Source of the DNA: Clostridia bacterium
GTDB lineage: Bacteria > Bacillota_A > Clostridia > Oscillospirales > CAG-272
Reading direction: 5' to 3'
NCBI GenBank assembly: GCA_017501345.1
Contig: JAFVXC010000032.1
Location: forward strand, 1-64,000
DNA length: 64,000 nt
Shown: positions 25,893 to 37,886 of the stretch, in pieces
How the letters are laid out: every line of letters starts with the position of its first letter
How positions within the stretch are numbered: position 1 is the first letter of the stretch
Notes under the pieces: generated by a model
Seen by the model: only the letters and a program-made list of their open reading frames with translations
The model's database searches: none
What the model was told of the DNA's origin: nothing
Made by a program: the position numbers and the translations under genes

Positions 25893-26536
25893 TGAATAAA
25901 CTGCTCGAGAGATATCCTCAGTTAAAGTCTTGTGAGGATGATATTCTGAAAGCCAAAAATATGATGCTTAGCACCTATTATGCAGGCGGAACGATCCTTG
26001 TATGCGGAAACGGCGGTTCGGCGGCTGATTCCGACCATATCGTGGGAGAGCTTATGAAGGGATTTTTACTTAAGCGTAAAATGGACCGGGATACCGCAAA
26101 GAAATTCAAAGACTCCCTCAGTAACGATGCTGACCACTTTATCGAGAATCTCCAATGCGGCATACCCGCCATTTCGCTCCCCTCGCAAAGCGCGGTGCTG
26201 TCAGCCTATGCAAATGACGTTGATCCGTCGTTGGTATACGCTCAACTCGTTTTCAGCTATGCGAAGAAGAACGATCTGCTCATAGCATTATCCACGTCCG
26301 GAAATTCGAAAAACGTTTTTGCTGCCGTTCAGACTGCAAAGGCACTTGGAATTCAAACACTTGCACTTACCGGGGCTTCGACAAGTAAAATTTCAAATCT
26401 TTGCGACTGTACGATAAGGGTTCCGGAAACCGAAACCTTTATGGTCCAGGAGCTCCATCTTCCCGTATATCATTACCTTTGTGCCGCAATAGAATATGAG
26501 TTGTTCGGTATGCAAAGCTGCAATACAGGAATTTAA
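25889..26536 (+). CDS. SIS-domain sugar-phosphate isomerase, GmhA-like
   Basis: 215 residues. VCGNGGSAADSDHIVGELMKGF and ALSTSGNSKNVFAAV are the two phosphate-binding SIS motifs in the form found in GmhA (sedoheptulose-7-phosphate isomerase) and its relatives. An insert of about 45 residues (75-120) is larger than in typical GmhA. No heptose pathway genes are nearby; with an alpha-mannosidase and a ROK kinase, aldose/ketose phosphate isomerisation of the mannose product is a fair inference. Start codon overlaps the ROK stop. Confidence 0.82.
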   Translation: MMNKLLERYPQLKSCEDDILKAKNMMLSTYYAGGTILVCGNGGSAADSDHIVGELMKGFLLKRKMDRDTAKKFKDSLSNDADHFIENLQCGIPAISLPSQSAVLSAYANDVDPSLVYAQLVFSYAKKNDLLIALSTSGNSKNVFAAVQTAKALGIQTLALTGASTSKISNLCDCTIRVPETETFMVQELHLPVYHYLCAAIEYELFGMQSCNTGI

Positions 26537-26586
26537 TAAAATAGAGAGGCTCGTCGCCGCAAAACGATTGAAGCAAATCTAAAAAG

Positions 26587-26619
26587 GGAGAGCCCGATAT
26601 GTAACGTATCGGGCTCTCC
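26587..26619 (+). terminator. Terminator of the alpha-mannosidase operon
   Basis: GGAGAGCCCGATA/TATCGGGCTCTCC, 13-bp stem with a seven-base loop, 51 bases after the SIS stop; T-rich downstream and five A upstream, so possibly bidirectional. Confidence 0.8.
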
Positions 26620-26642
26620 TCTATTCTTGATTTTCACAAACC

Positions 26643-26674
26643 AAAAAGGGAGACACCGCATCGGTATCTCCCTT
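26643..26674 (-). terminator. Terminator of the MsmK-type ATPase gene
   Basis: On the minus strand AAGGGAGATACCG/CGGTGTCTCCCTT with a short loop, followed by TTTTT. Confidence 0.85.
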
Positions 26675-26692
26675 ATGTAGATCAATGCCTGA

Positions 26693-27853
26693 TCAGTGGC
26701 AAATGAACTTTTCAGTATCCTTATCAAAGAAGTGCATTCTGGTCATATCGAATGCGACATTGATAGTATCGTCTGCACGAGAGGTCGAGCGAGAGGATAC
26801 ACGAGCAGTCAGGTTGATCGGATCTGCGTACTCATCTCCCTGCGGAACAGTGAGGTAGAGATAGATCTCTGCACCCATAAGCTCGGTAACGTCAACGTGA
26901 GTCTCAACGATGCTGTCAGTCTTGAGGGAAACCTGCATCGGGTCGTCCGCGATTGCCTCGGGACGGAGACCTGCAACGACCTCCTGACCGATGTACTCGC
27001 GGAGAGCGGGATTCTTTGCCTTCTCTGCGGGAAGCTTCAGGCTGCAGACGGGCGAGGGATCCTCCTCACTCTTCTTGCCGAATTCGAAGTAAAGATCCTC
27101 TTCCTTCTCAACGATCGTACCGTTGATGAAGTTCATCTGAGGAGTGCCGATAAAGCCTGCAACGAAAATGTTGCAAGGATTGTCGTAAAGGTGCTGAGGC
27201 GTATCGACCTGCTGAATGAAGCCGTCCTTCATAACGACGATACGGGTTGCCATCGTCATAGCCTCGACCTGGTCGTGGGTAACGTAAATGAAGGTGGTTC
27301 CGATTCTCTTATGAAGCTTGGTAAGCTCGGTTCTCATCGTTGCACGGAGCTTTGCGTCGAGGTTCGACAGAGGCTCGTCAAGGAGGAATACCTTAGGATT
27401 ACGAACGATTGCACGACCAAGTGCAACACGCTGCTTCTGACCACCGGAGAGAGCCTTCGGCTTACGGTCGAGCAGGTGCGTGATGTCGAGGATTCTTGCA
27501 GCCTCTTCAACGCGGCGCTTGATCTCCTCCTTCGGAGTCTTATTCAGCTTCAGACCAAATGCCATATTCTCAAAGACAGTCATATGAGGATACAGTGCGT
27601 AGTTCTGGAACACCATCGCAATCTTACGGTCCTTAGGAGCAACGTCGTTTACAAGGCGATCCTCGATGAAAAGCTCGCCCTCGCTGATCTCCTCAAGGCC
27701 TGCAATCATACGCAGAGTCGTGGTCTTACCACAACCGGAGGGACCTACGAATACGATAAATTCTTTATCTTTGATTTCAAGGTTGAAATCGGAAACGGCA
27801 GTAACACCGCCGGGATACTTTTTATAGATATGTCTTAAGGATAAGCTTGCCAT
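26693..27853 (-). CDS. msmK: Sugar ABC transporter ATPase, MsmK/UgpC/MalK type
   Basis: 386 residues. Walker [10 protein letters not shown] (38-46), Q-loop QNYALYPHM, signature LSGGQKQR, Walker [13 protein letters not shown] and the switch histidine in THDQ, followed by a ~130-residue OB-fold regulatory domain as in MalK. No permease or binding-protein gene is adjacent, so it is probably a shared energiser for several carbohydrate ABC importers encoded elsewhere, as described for MsmK in streptococci. The single-gene layout with its own promoter and terminator agrees with that. Confidence 0.92.
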   Translation of the reverse strand: MASLSLRHIYKKYPGGVTAVSDFNLEIKDKEFIVFVGPSGCGKTTTLRMIAGLEEISEGELFIEDRLVNDVAPKDRKIAMVFQNYALYPHMTVFENMAFGLKLNKTPKEEIKRRVEEAARILDITHLLDRKPKALSGGQKQRVALGRAIVRNPKVFLLDEPLSNLDAKLRATMRTELTKLHKRIGTTFIYVTHDQVEAMTMATRIVVMKDGFIQQVDTPQHLYDNPCNIFVAGFIGTPQMNFINGTIVEKEEDLYFEFGKKSEEDPSPVCSLKLPAEKAKNPALREYIGQEVVAGLRPEAIADDPMQVSLKTDSIVETHVDVTELMGAEIYLYLTVPQGDEYADPINLTARVSSRSTSRADDTINVAFDMTRMHFFDKDTEKFICH

Positions 27854-27938
27854 TCTTTTTGATTCCTCCGTGAATGTGATTTACGTTTCTTCTGCAAGAG
27901 TCGTGCTTTTTTACACACCTCTCAATTTAACAGATACT

Positions 27939-27947
27939 ATTATACCA
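27939..27947 (-). promoter_or_regulatory. Extended -10 promoter of the MsmK-type gene
   Basis: TGGTATAAT on the minus strand, a perfect -10 with TG extension; no good -35 at 17 bases. It lies about 85 bases before the ATG, leaving a fairly long leader. Confidence 0.55.
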
Positions 27948-28070
27948 TAGTTTTCGTCAAAATGGAAGATGGCAAATCTCCAAAATTTATACCACGAATT
28001 TGTTCAACCTGCACAATCAATTGCATTCTTTTATGAACACGTCACTCTTTCCGTCCGATCTGTACGCTCT

Positions 28071-30260
28071 TCAGCGCTTTTTCTCGACCTTTTCCCGACT
28101 TCCCTTCATAGAGAGACCGATGCGCTTACGCTTCTTATCAAGCGTAATTACCCGCACCTCGACGATGTCACCCGTAGAAACGACCTCGGAGGGATGACGG
28201 ATATATTTGTCGCTCATTTCGGAAATATGCACAAGACCGTCCTGATGAACACCTATGTCGACGAATGCACCGAAATCCGTAACGTTTCGTACCGTTCCCG
28301 TCAGCGTAATTCCCTCCTCAAGATCCTCGAGAGACAAAAGATTCTCACGCAGGATCGGCTGAGGCAAGGTGTCGCGGACATCGCGTCCCGGCTTCTCAAG
28401 CTCACGGATCATATCAAGCAGCGTGGGCTCGCCGACTCCGAGAAGCTCGGCGATCTTCGCTCTCCCCGCCTTCTGCACCTTCTCCGAAAGTCCTACAAGT
28501 CCGCCGCTCCGTACGTCCTCCTCGATGTATCCAAAGTGCGAAAGGAGCTGTCTTGCGGCAGCATACGACTCGGGATGCACCCCCGTCAGGTCGAGAACCT
28601 CCGAGGAGCCCGGAACGCGGAGGAAGCCCGCGCACTGCTCATATGCCTTAGCACCGACACGCGGGACATTCAGCACCTGTGCACGCGTTTTGAATTCACC
28701 GTTTTCCTCTCGGTACTTAACGATATTCTTTGCACTTGCCGAATTGATTCCCGAAATATAGGAAAGCAGGCTCCACGATGCGGTATTAAGATCGACTCCG
28801 ACCGCGTTGACACAGTCCTCTACGACACCTGTAAGGGCAAGATCAAGCTGTGCTGCCTTCATATCGTGCTGATACTGTCCGACGCCGATCGACTTCGGAT
28901 CGATCTTGACGAGCTCCGCAAGCGGGTCCTGAAGTCGGCGTGCGATCGAGACCGCCGAGCGCTGTGTTACGTCAAAATCCGGAAATTCCTGCGCTCCAAG
29001 CTCGGATGCCGAATAGACAGACGCCCCTGCCTCGCTCGTGATGATATACTTCACGGGCTCTGATATTTCCTTCAAAAGGTTAGAAATAAAGATCTCGCTC
29101 TCCTTCGATGCCGTACCGTTTCCGATCGAGATCACGTCGACGTGATACGCCTCGATCAGACGCTTTACGATTCGCTTCGCCTCCTCGATACGGTAGTCCT
29201 GTCCCATCGTCGGATAGATCACCGCCGTATCAAGCACCTTGCCCGTGGGGTCAACAACGGCTAGCTTACAGCCCGTGCGATAGCCGGGATCAAAGCCGAG
29301 AACGGTCTTGCCCTTCAGAGGGGCTTGCATCAAAAGATGACGGAGATTATCCGCAAAGACCGCGATCGCTCCTTCCGCCGCCTCGTCAAAGCGCATTGAG
29401 CGCACTTCATTTTCTACCGAGGGTGCGATGAGCCGTTGATAGCCGTCCACCATCGCGCCTATGATGTGAGGTCTTGCGGGGCTGTCGTATACCGAAAGAA
29501 TCTCTCCCATCAGATAATTGAGGATCAGATCCTCCGATATCTCGACGCTTCCCTTCAGAGCCCCCGTCTTTTCCCCACGGTTGATTGCAAGAATACGGTG
29601 GGAGGGGATCTTCGACAGCTTTTCTTCATATTCATAATACTGTGCGAAAACGCCGTCGGGATCGACGTCATCTGCCGCCTTCTTCACCTTCAGCGTGCCG
29701 AATTTCACGGTCGTTTCACGGATCTCCTTACGGAATACGGCATTGTCCGAGATCGACTCGGCAATGATGTCTGACGCCCCCGCAAAGACCTCCTCGACCG
29801 TCGTGACGCCCTTCTCCTCGGAAAGATACTGCTCTGCTTCGGTTTCGAGCGGTGGCTCATAATTTTTTCTCTGCTCAAGAAGGAGGGCGGCAAAGGGCTC
29901 AAGCCCTCTTTCTCTCGCCATATCGGCACGCGTTCTTCTACGCGGCTTATACGGGCGGTAGATATCCTCCACCTCGGTTACGGTGAGCGCATTTTCGATC
30001 GCCTCGAGAAGCTCCTCGGTGAGCTTACCCTGCGAATCGATCTGTGTCTTGACCTCCTCCTTCCGCTTTTCAAGATTTCGGAGAGAGGTGAGGCGTTCCT
30101 CGAGACGACGGAGACAGCTATCGTCAAGGCTTCCTGTCATCTCCTTGCGGTAGCGGGAAATGAAGGGCACGGTATTGCCTGCATCGAGAAGCTCGATTGC
30201 CTTTTCGACCTGCCACACGGCAACGTTCAATTCGGCAGATAAGATCTTATTGATTTCCAT
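28071..30260 (-). CDS. tex: Tex-family RNA-binding transcription accessory protein
   Basis: 729 residues, with the Tex domain order: N-terminal helical region (SRYRKEMTG), YqgF-like domain (VLGFDPGYRTGCKLAVVD), helix-hairpin-helix repeats (DLNTASWSLLSYISGI, SGINSASAKNIVKYR) and a C-terminal S1 RNA-binding domain (ITLTGTVRNVTDFGAFVDIG). Tex binds nucleic acid and is a conserved accessory factor to RNA polymerase. The ATG at 30260 has GGAG seven bases upstream; the earlier candidates have none. A housekeeping gene with no obvious operon partner. Confidence 0.93.
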   Translation of the reverse strand: MEINKILSAELNVAVWQVEKAIELLDAGNTVPFISRYRKEMTGSLDDSCLRRLEERLTSLRNLEKRKEEVKTQIDSQGKLTEELLEAIENALTVTEVEDIYRPYKPRRRTRADMARERGLEPFAALLLEQRKNYEPPLETEAEQYLSEEKGVTTVEEVFAGASDIIAESISDNAVFRKEIRETTVKFGTLKVKKAADDVDPDGVFAQYYEYEEKLSKIPSHRILAINRGEKTGALKGSVEISEDLILNYLMGEILSVYDSPARPHIIGAMVDGYQRLIAPSVENEVRSMRFDEAAEGAIAVFADNLRHLLMQAPLKGKTVLGFDPGYRTGCKLAVVDPTGKVLDTAVIYPTMGQDYRIEEAKRIVKRLIEAYHVDVISIGNGTASKESEIFISNLLKEISEPVKYIITSEAGASVYSASELGAQEFPDFDVTQRSAVSIARRLQDPLAELVKIDPKSIGVGQYQHDMKAAQLDLALTGVVEDCVNAVGVDLNTASWSLLSYISGINSASAKNIVKYREENGEFKTRAQVLNVPRVGAKAYEQCAGFLRVPGSSEVLDLTGVHPESYAAARQLLSHFGYIEEDVRSGGLVGLSEKVQKAGRAKIAELLGVGEPTLLDMIRELEKPGRDVRDTLPQPILRENLLSLEDLEEGITLTGTVRNVTDFGAFVDIGVHQDGLVHISEMSDKYIRHPSEVVSTGDIVEVRVITLDKKRKRIGLSMKGSREKVEKKR

Positions 30261-30332
30261 ATTCGTCTCCATTCCGCCGCCATAACGGCGGCAAAAATCG
30301 TTATTGAAATTCAACCGTGCCGCTTACGGCAA

Positions 30333-30356
30333 AAATGGCTTTGTCCCATTTTTAGG
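30333..30356 (-). terminator. Weak terminator-like hairpin
   Basis: AAAAATGG/CCATTTTT with a seven-base loop, U-rich on the minus strand. It lies 65 bases past the rhamnosidase remnant and may once have ended it. Confidence 0.4.
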
Positions 30357-30420
30357 GTGAATTTATGCGTAAAACAGAATCTTTCACCTTTTTGATTTCT
30401 GAACTTTCACGCTATTTTCC

Positions 30421-30750
30421 TCACATTATTTTATCATCACGAATGTATGAATCACCTTGTGGCACGTACTCGCATTCCTTCGGTGCCTCATACTTGATTT
30501 CAATCGTTCCCGCTTCCGTTACGCGAACGAAAGCACGGATCGGACCGTAGGGCGTACAAACCGCACCAAAAGCCTCGGAGAGATCGCAAAGATGAGGGGC
30601 AATGGTAAAAGTACGGTATCCCGGCGACAATGGCTTGATCCCGAGAATTTCCCGCTTAAGATAGATCGCCGGGGAGGCGCTCCAACCGTGCGCGGCACTA
30701 CGGGTTCGGTTTGGAAGTCCGATCCACGGATCGGAATACGTTTGTAATGT
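30421..30750 (-). pseudogene. C-terminal remnant of a GH78-like alpha-L-rhamnosidase gene
   Basis: The open frame encodes about 110 residues with no start codon; an in-frame TGA lies just upstream at 30751-30753. The text reads YSDPWIGLPNRTRS, AAHGWSASPAIYLKREILGI, PGYRTFTIAPHL and TPYGPIRAFV, which is the end of the (alpha/alpha)6 barrel and the start of the final beta domain of GH78-type rhamnosidases (family pattern H-x-W-S-A-x-P). The catalytic part is missing, so it cannot be an enzyme. It lies immediately downstream of the beta-galactosidase gene on the same strand. Confidence 0.75.
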
Positions 30751-30808
30751 TCATTTTCTATATTCTTTCATTCGTTGTATCAAGGATAAGTTTTTTGTGA
30801 TAATCTTT

Positions 30809-33963
<3,155 letters not shown>

Positions 33964-34098
33964 TATAAATTGTTAAAAAAATTCGCAAATTTTTCCCTTA
34001 CATCCTCCCCGGCGGCACTACTGAAATACCTTTATCAAGGCCTCCGCAAATCCGCTCGGTCGGAATTGTAAATAAATTGTTATAATTTGGGTTCTGTC

Positions 34099-34127
34099 TT
34101 GCTTTTTGGAGAAATTTGTGGTAGAAT
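34099..34127 (+). promoter_or_regulatory. Promoter of pckG
   Basis: TTGCTT, 17-base spacer, TAGAAT, about 70 bases before the ATG; AAGGAG sits just ahead of the start. Confidence 0.65.
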
Positions 34128-34200
34128 ATAAAATGGAGAACGAGGGAATTCCCTTTTTATTCAAGTATTCAAAAAATTCCATATATCAAGGAGAAAAAAC

Positions 34201-35991
34201 ATGACACCTACCAGCAACAAGTTTGTTCTTGATTGGATCAAGGACATGGCTGACATGACCCAGCCCGACGAGATCATCTGGATCGACGGCTCCGAAACGC
34301 AGGCAGAGGCACTCCGTGCAGAAGCTTGCTCGACCGGCGAAATGATCAAGCTGAACCAGGAAAAGCTTCCCGGCTGCTACCTCCACAGAACCGCAATCAA
34401 CGACGTTGCACGTGTGGAAGGCAGAACCTTCATCTGCACCAGAAAGAAGGAGGATGCGGGTAACATCAACAACTGGATGGACCCCGTCGAATGCTATGAC
34501 CGCCTGTCGAAGCTCTACAAGGGCTCGATGAAGGGCCGTAAGATGTACGTCATCCCCTATTCGATGTCTGTTGTCGGCTCTCCTTTTGCAAAGTACGGCA
34601 TCGAGCTTACCGACTCGATCTACGTCGTTCTCAATATGCTCATTATGACCCGCGTTGGCAACAACGTTCTTGACGCACTCGGCGACAGCGCTGACTTCAT
34701 CAAGGGTCTCCACGCAAGAGCTGACATCGACGAGGAAAAGCGCTATATCGTTCACTTCCCCGAGGACAACACCATCTGGTCGATCAACTCGGGCTACGGC
34801 GGAAACGTTCTTCTCGGCAAGAAGTGCTTCGCACTCCGTATTGCTTCCTACCTCGGCCGCAAGGAGGGCTGGATGGCTGAGCATATGCTCATCCTCGGCG
34901 TAACCTACCCGAACGGTGAGAAGAAGTACCTGACCGCTGCATTCCCGTCCGCTTGCGGTAAGACCAACCTCGCAATGCTCATTCCTCCGAAGTTCTACAC
35001 CGAAAAGGGCTACAAGGTTGAGTGTGTCGGCGACGACATCGCTTGGCTCCGCGTCGGTGAGGACGGCAGACTCTGGGCGGTCAATCCCGAGAACGGCTTC
35101 TTCGGCGTTGCTCCCGGTACGAACGAGCATTCCAACCCCAACGCACTTCACACCGCACAGAAGAACACCATCTTCACGAACGTTTGCCACAACCTCGATG
35201 ACAACACCGTTTGGTGGGAAGGCCTCGACAACAATCCTCCCAAGAACGCTCTCAACTGGAGAGGCGAAAAGTGGGATTACACCAAGTACGACAAGAAGGA
35301 CAAGGTCGGCACCTCCGGCGCTCACCCGAACTCCCGCTTCACCGCTATGGCTTCGAACTGCCCCTGCATCTCCGAGGCGTTCAACAAGCCCGAAGGCGTA
35401 CCGGTTTCCGCGATCATCTTCGGCGGCCGCCGTGCTAAGACCGCTCCCCTGGTTTACCAGTCGACCAGCTGGCAGAACGGTGCATTCGTCGGTTCCATTA
35501 TGGCTTCCGAAACCACCGCAGCAGCTGCAGGTGCAGTCGGCGTCGTTCGTCGCGACCCGATGGCAATGCGTCCCTTCGTTGGCTACGATATGGGCGACTA
35601 CTGGGCACACTGGCTCAAGATGGGTACCCTCATCCCCAATCCTCCCCAGATCTTCCACGTCAACTGGTTCCGTACCGATGACGATGGCAACTTCATCTGG
35701 CCCGGATTCGGTGACAATATGCGCGTCCTGATGTGGATCCTCGACCGTTGCGAGGGCAAGGTCGACGCTGATATGACTGCGATCGGTTATATCCCGAAGG
35801 CAGAGGACATCTGCATCGAAGGTCTTGAAGGCGTCGATCTCGACACCATCAAGGGACTTCTCACGGTCGATAAGGCAAGCTGGCTCGAGGACGTCGAGAA
35901 CATCAAGGCGTTCTACGCACAGGTCGGCGACCGCGTTCCTCAGACGATGTACGACGAGCTCGCAGCTCTCGAAGCTCGCCTGAAGGCTTGA
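34201..35991 (+). CDS. pckG: Phosphoenolpyruvate carboxykinase (GTP)
   Basis: 596 residues, the usual length of the GTP-dependent enzyme. It carries AAFPSACGKTNLAM with the hyper-reactive C252 and P-loop K254, SGYGGNVLLGKKC, GDDIAWLRV with metal-binding aspartates, and a tryptophan-rich C-terminal region (HVNWFRTDDDG) with the guanine-binding aromatics of the GTP class. It interconverts oxaloacetate and PEP; in fermenting Clostridia it often runs toward oxaloacetate for succinate or amino-acid formation and energy. Codons end mainly in C, as expected for a highly expressed gene. Confidence 0.96.
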   Translation: MTPTSNKFVLDWIKDMADMTQPDEIIWIDGSETQAEALRAEACSTGEMIKLNQEKLPGCYLHRTAINDVARVEGRTFICTRKKEDAGNINNWMDPVECYDRLSKLYKGSMKGRKMYVIPYSMSVVGSPFAKYGIELTDSIYVVLNMLIMTRVGNNVLDALGDSADFIKGLHARADIDEEKRYIVHFPEDNTIWSINSGYGGNVLLGKKCFALRIASYLGRKEGWMAEHMLILGVTYPNGEKKYLTAAFPSACGKTNLAMLIPPKFYTEKGYKVECVGDDIAWLRVGEDGRLWAVNPENGFFGVAPGTNEHSNPNALHTAQKNTIFTNVCHNLDDNTVWWEGLDNNPPKNALNWRGEKWDYTKYDKKDKVGTSGAHPNSRFTAMASNCPCISEAFNKPEGVPVSAIIFGGRRAKTAPLVYQSTSWQNGAFVGSIMASETTAAAAGAVGVVRRDPMAMRPFVGYDMGDYWAHWLKMGTLIPNPPQIFHVNWFRTDDDGNFIWPGFGDNMRVLMWILDRCEGKVDADMTAIGYIPKAEDICIEGLEGVDLDTIKGLLTVDKASWLEDVENIKAFYAQVGDRVPQTMYDELAALEARLKA

Positions 35992-36017
35992 TCGACACTC
36001 GATAGAGCGTTATAAAC

Positions 36018-36050
36018 AAAACGGAGTGATTCCTCGGAATCACTCCGTTT
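36018..36050 (+). terminator. Terminator of pckG
   Basis: AAACGGAGTGATTCC/GGAATCACTCCGTTT, 15-bp stem with a two-base gap and T-rich 3' side; palindromic, so likely bidirectional. Confidence 0.85.
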
Positions 36051-36123
36051 CGTTATATAAAATTTCCCGCTGCGTACAGCGTTTTTTATTTACATAAAAG
36101 CCGTCTGCGGATCAAACGACTCA

Positions 36124-36735
36124 TCAATACCGCACCTTTGACATAACGGTGTTTTTATTGTAGTGACTGAGCAGCTGAAGCGCCTTTCTCGTTGCCTCAA
36201 AATAGAGAACGGTACGTTTTCCGTCCACGTTTTCGAAAAGTGCAAAATAAAGATCGGGAGAATCCATCGAGGACGCCGCCCAAAGAGTCTTTTCAGCGCC
36301 GAACGCGTCGACGCGGCTTCTTTCAATACGGTCGCTATACGGCGCGATGCGCTCTGCATCCTTCACCTTCAGCTTGAACATCTTCTTATAAAACCGATCG
36401 CTCATCACGCGTGTGAAGATCCAATCCCCCGACACGATTTCGTAGCGGTATGCGACGTTGACGTAGCGCCACGTCAGAAAGACGAGGATCCAAATGATGA
36501 GCGGTGTAAAGCACATCAAAGGATAAAATCGGATCGCCGCGCAAACCGCAACATATCCGAGCGAAGCAACCAAATAGAACAGCACAAGCAAAGCACGGTA
36601 GGTCTTCCATTTGCTCTCGCGCTTTTGAAGCACCGTGTACTCGCAGGCGCGGCTGTCAGTATCAGAGGCACTTGCTCCCTGCTGTCCCCGCCCCTTGTTT
36701 TGAGGTGTTTCTTGGGAAAATCCTCTTCCTCTCAT
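36124..36735 (-). CDS. Membrane protein of unknown function (resembles DUF6106)
   Basis: 203 residues. A polar N-terminus (about 50 residues rich in Q, G and R) is followed by two membrane helices (about 55-100) and a C-terminal soluble domain of ~100 residues starting YRYEIVSGDWIFTRVMSDRFYKKMFKLKV. This layout and the Y-E-I-V-x-G-D pattern recall DUF6106 proteins of Clostridia; I am not certain. The ATG overlaps the stop of the DUF3267 gene by four bases, so the two are coupled and may form a membrane complex. Confidence 0.7.
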   Translation of the reverse strand: MRGRGFSQETPQNKGRGQQGASASDTDSRACEYTVLQKRESKWKTYRALLVLFYLVASLGYVAVCAAIRFYPLMCFTPLIIWILVFLTWRYVNVAYRYEIVSGDWIFTRVMSDRFYKKMFKLKVKDAERIAPYSDRIERSRVDAFGAEKTLWAASSMDSPDLYFALFENVDGKRTVLYFEATRKALQLLSHYNKNTVMSKVRY

Positions 36736-37340
36736 TTTTCTTCCTCCTTTGCGGTTTCTTGATATCGGCTGTACACCGTCATAGAAACACCGGTATCCTT
36801 CACCAGAATATCCTTCGGCATACCGAGGAATTTTACGGCGACGTAAAGGTCTCCCGAAGCTCCCGAAACGTTCATGATCTGAATCATATAAACAACCCAA
36901 AACCACGAGGTTGGCACGAAGAAATTCACGATCAAGATCACAACTCCGAGTAGCACAAGCGGTGCAAGCGCGATCAAAATATACGCGCCCTTTGCAAAAT
37001 AGTCCTGCTCACTCCCTGCGAATGCATATAGCCCCGTAAAGCCAAACCGAACCTTAACGGCACCGAAGATCCGCATGATAAGAGCGTGCGTCAGCTCGTG
37101 CAGAACGACATATCCGACGAGTGCCACCATCAAGACACCCCATCGAATGAAATACGCAAGAAGTCCCTCGTCCATCGAAAAGAGTGTTGAAAACGGAACG
37201 AAAAAACTCATCGGAATTCCCATTGCAAGCATGATCAGAACGCCAAGAGAATTGACGAGGATCGCTTTCTTTTTATCCTTTTGCAGGTCAACTGAGAAGA
37301 TCTCTCGGTATCTGTCAGGAAGAGCTGTCACAGAATGCAT
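36732..37340 (-). CDS. DUF3267 membrane protein with HExxH motif
   Basis: 202 residues, four predicted membrane helices. HELTHALIM on the second helix is a zinc-peptidase-like HExxH, and the C-terminal GASGDLYVAVKFLGMPKDILVKDTGVSMTVY is the DUF3267 signature. Members are thought to be intramembrane metalloproteases, but the activity is unproven. It follows niaR by 15 bases on the same strand and overlaps the next gene, so it may be part of the nad transcript. AAAGGATG precedes the ATG. Confidence 0.88.
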   Translation of the reverse strand: MHSVTALPDRYREIFSVDLQKDKKKAILVNSLGVLIMLAMGIPMSFFVPFSTLFSMDEGLLAYFIRWGVLMVALVGYVVLHELTHALIMRIFGAVKVRFGFTGLYAFAGSEQDYFAKGAYILIALAPLVLLGVVILIVNFFVPTSWFWVVYMIQIMNVSGASGDLYVAVKFLGMPKDILVKDTGVSMTVYSRYQETAKEEEK

Positions 37341-37355
37341 TGTTACACATCCTTT

Positions 37356-37877
37356 CTACACAGAGTCTTTTTCAGACACGATATACCCTTTACCGTTGAG
37401 TGCTTCCCCGATACAGTCAATAACCTCTTCGGAATCCGCACGGACGGTATGATAGTGATAGCCGCCCGTAATCGCCATAAGCTCGGAGGATTTTCCGGTT
37501 CGGACTCCCTCCATAAACTGTTTGACGTGATGCCTTGAAAAAATATTCAAGGGGGCTTCTATCCTTCCGTACACCTTATGCCATACGAATACATCGACCA
37601 CCGTACCGCCGAGATCGACGATGCAGGTAAGCTCATCCTCGGTCTGATCAAAGGTATGCCATACCTTAAATACCCTTTCGGCAAACGGAGATTTATTCAG
37701 AACGTAACCGCTTTGCGTGGACAGTATTTCGTATCCGTCGCTCTTGAGCACCGTGATGTCCTGGACGATCGTCTGACGGGAGATTTCGAAGCGACGTGCA
37801 AGCGCACCGCCCGTGATCGGTTCCTTTGCAGACAGAAGAAGGTTCACGATCTCTTTTCTTCTCTCGGCTACCTTCAT
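37356..37877 (-). CDS. niaR: NiaR-type NAD-pathway transcriptional repressor
   Basis: 173 residues. An N-terminal winged helix (MKVAERRKEIVNLLLSAKEPITGGALARRFEISRQTIVQDITVLKSDGY) and a C-terminal 3H domain with the three histidine sites VWHKVYG, SRHHVKQF and GYHYHTV that bind metal and nicotinate. NiaR represses NAD biosynthesis and niacin uptake when niacin is present. It ends the nadA-nadB-nadC-niaR operon, ten bases after nadC, so it regulates itself. AAGGAGG precedes the ATG. Confidence 0.93.
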   Translation of the reverse strand: MKVAERRKEIVNLLLSAKEPITGGALARRFEISRQTIVQDITVLKSDGYEILSTQSGYVLNKSPFAERVFKVWHTFDQTEDELTCIVDLGGTVVDVFVWHKVYGRIEAPLNIFSRHHVKQFMEGVRTGKSSELMAITGGYHYHTVRADSEEVIDCIGEALNGKGYIVSEKDSV

Positions 37878-37886
37878 ATATCCTCC

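Noticed and set aside
33968..33990. Rex-like site between lacZ and pckG (TTGTTAA...TTCGCAA)
   Set aside because: Half-site spacing is off by one and the second half mismatches the Rex consensus.
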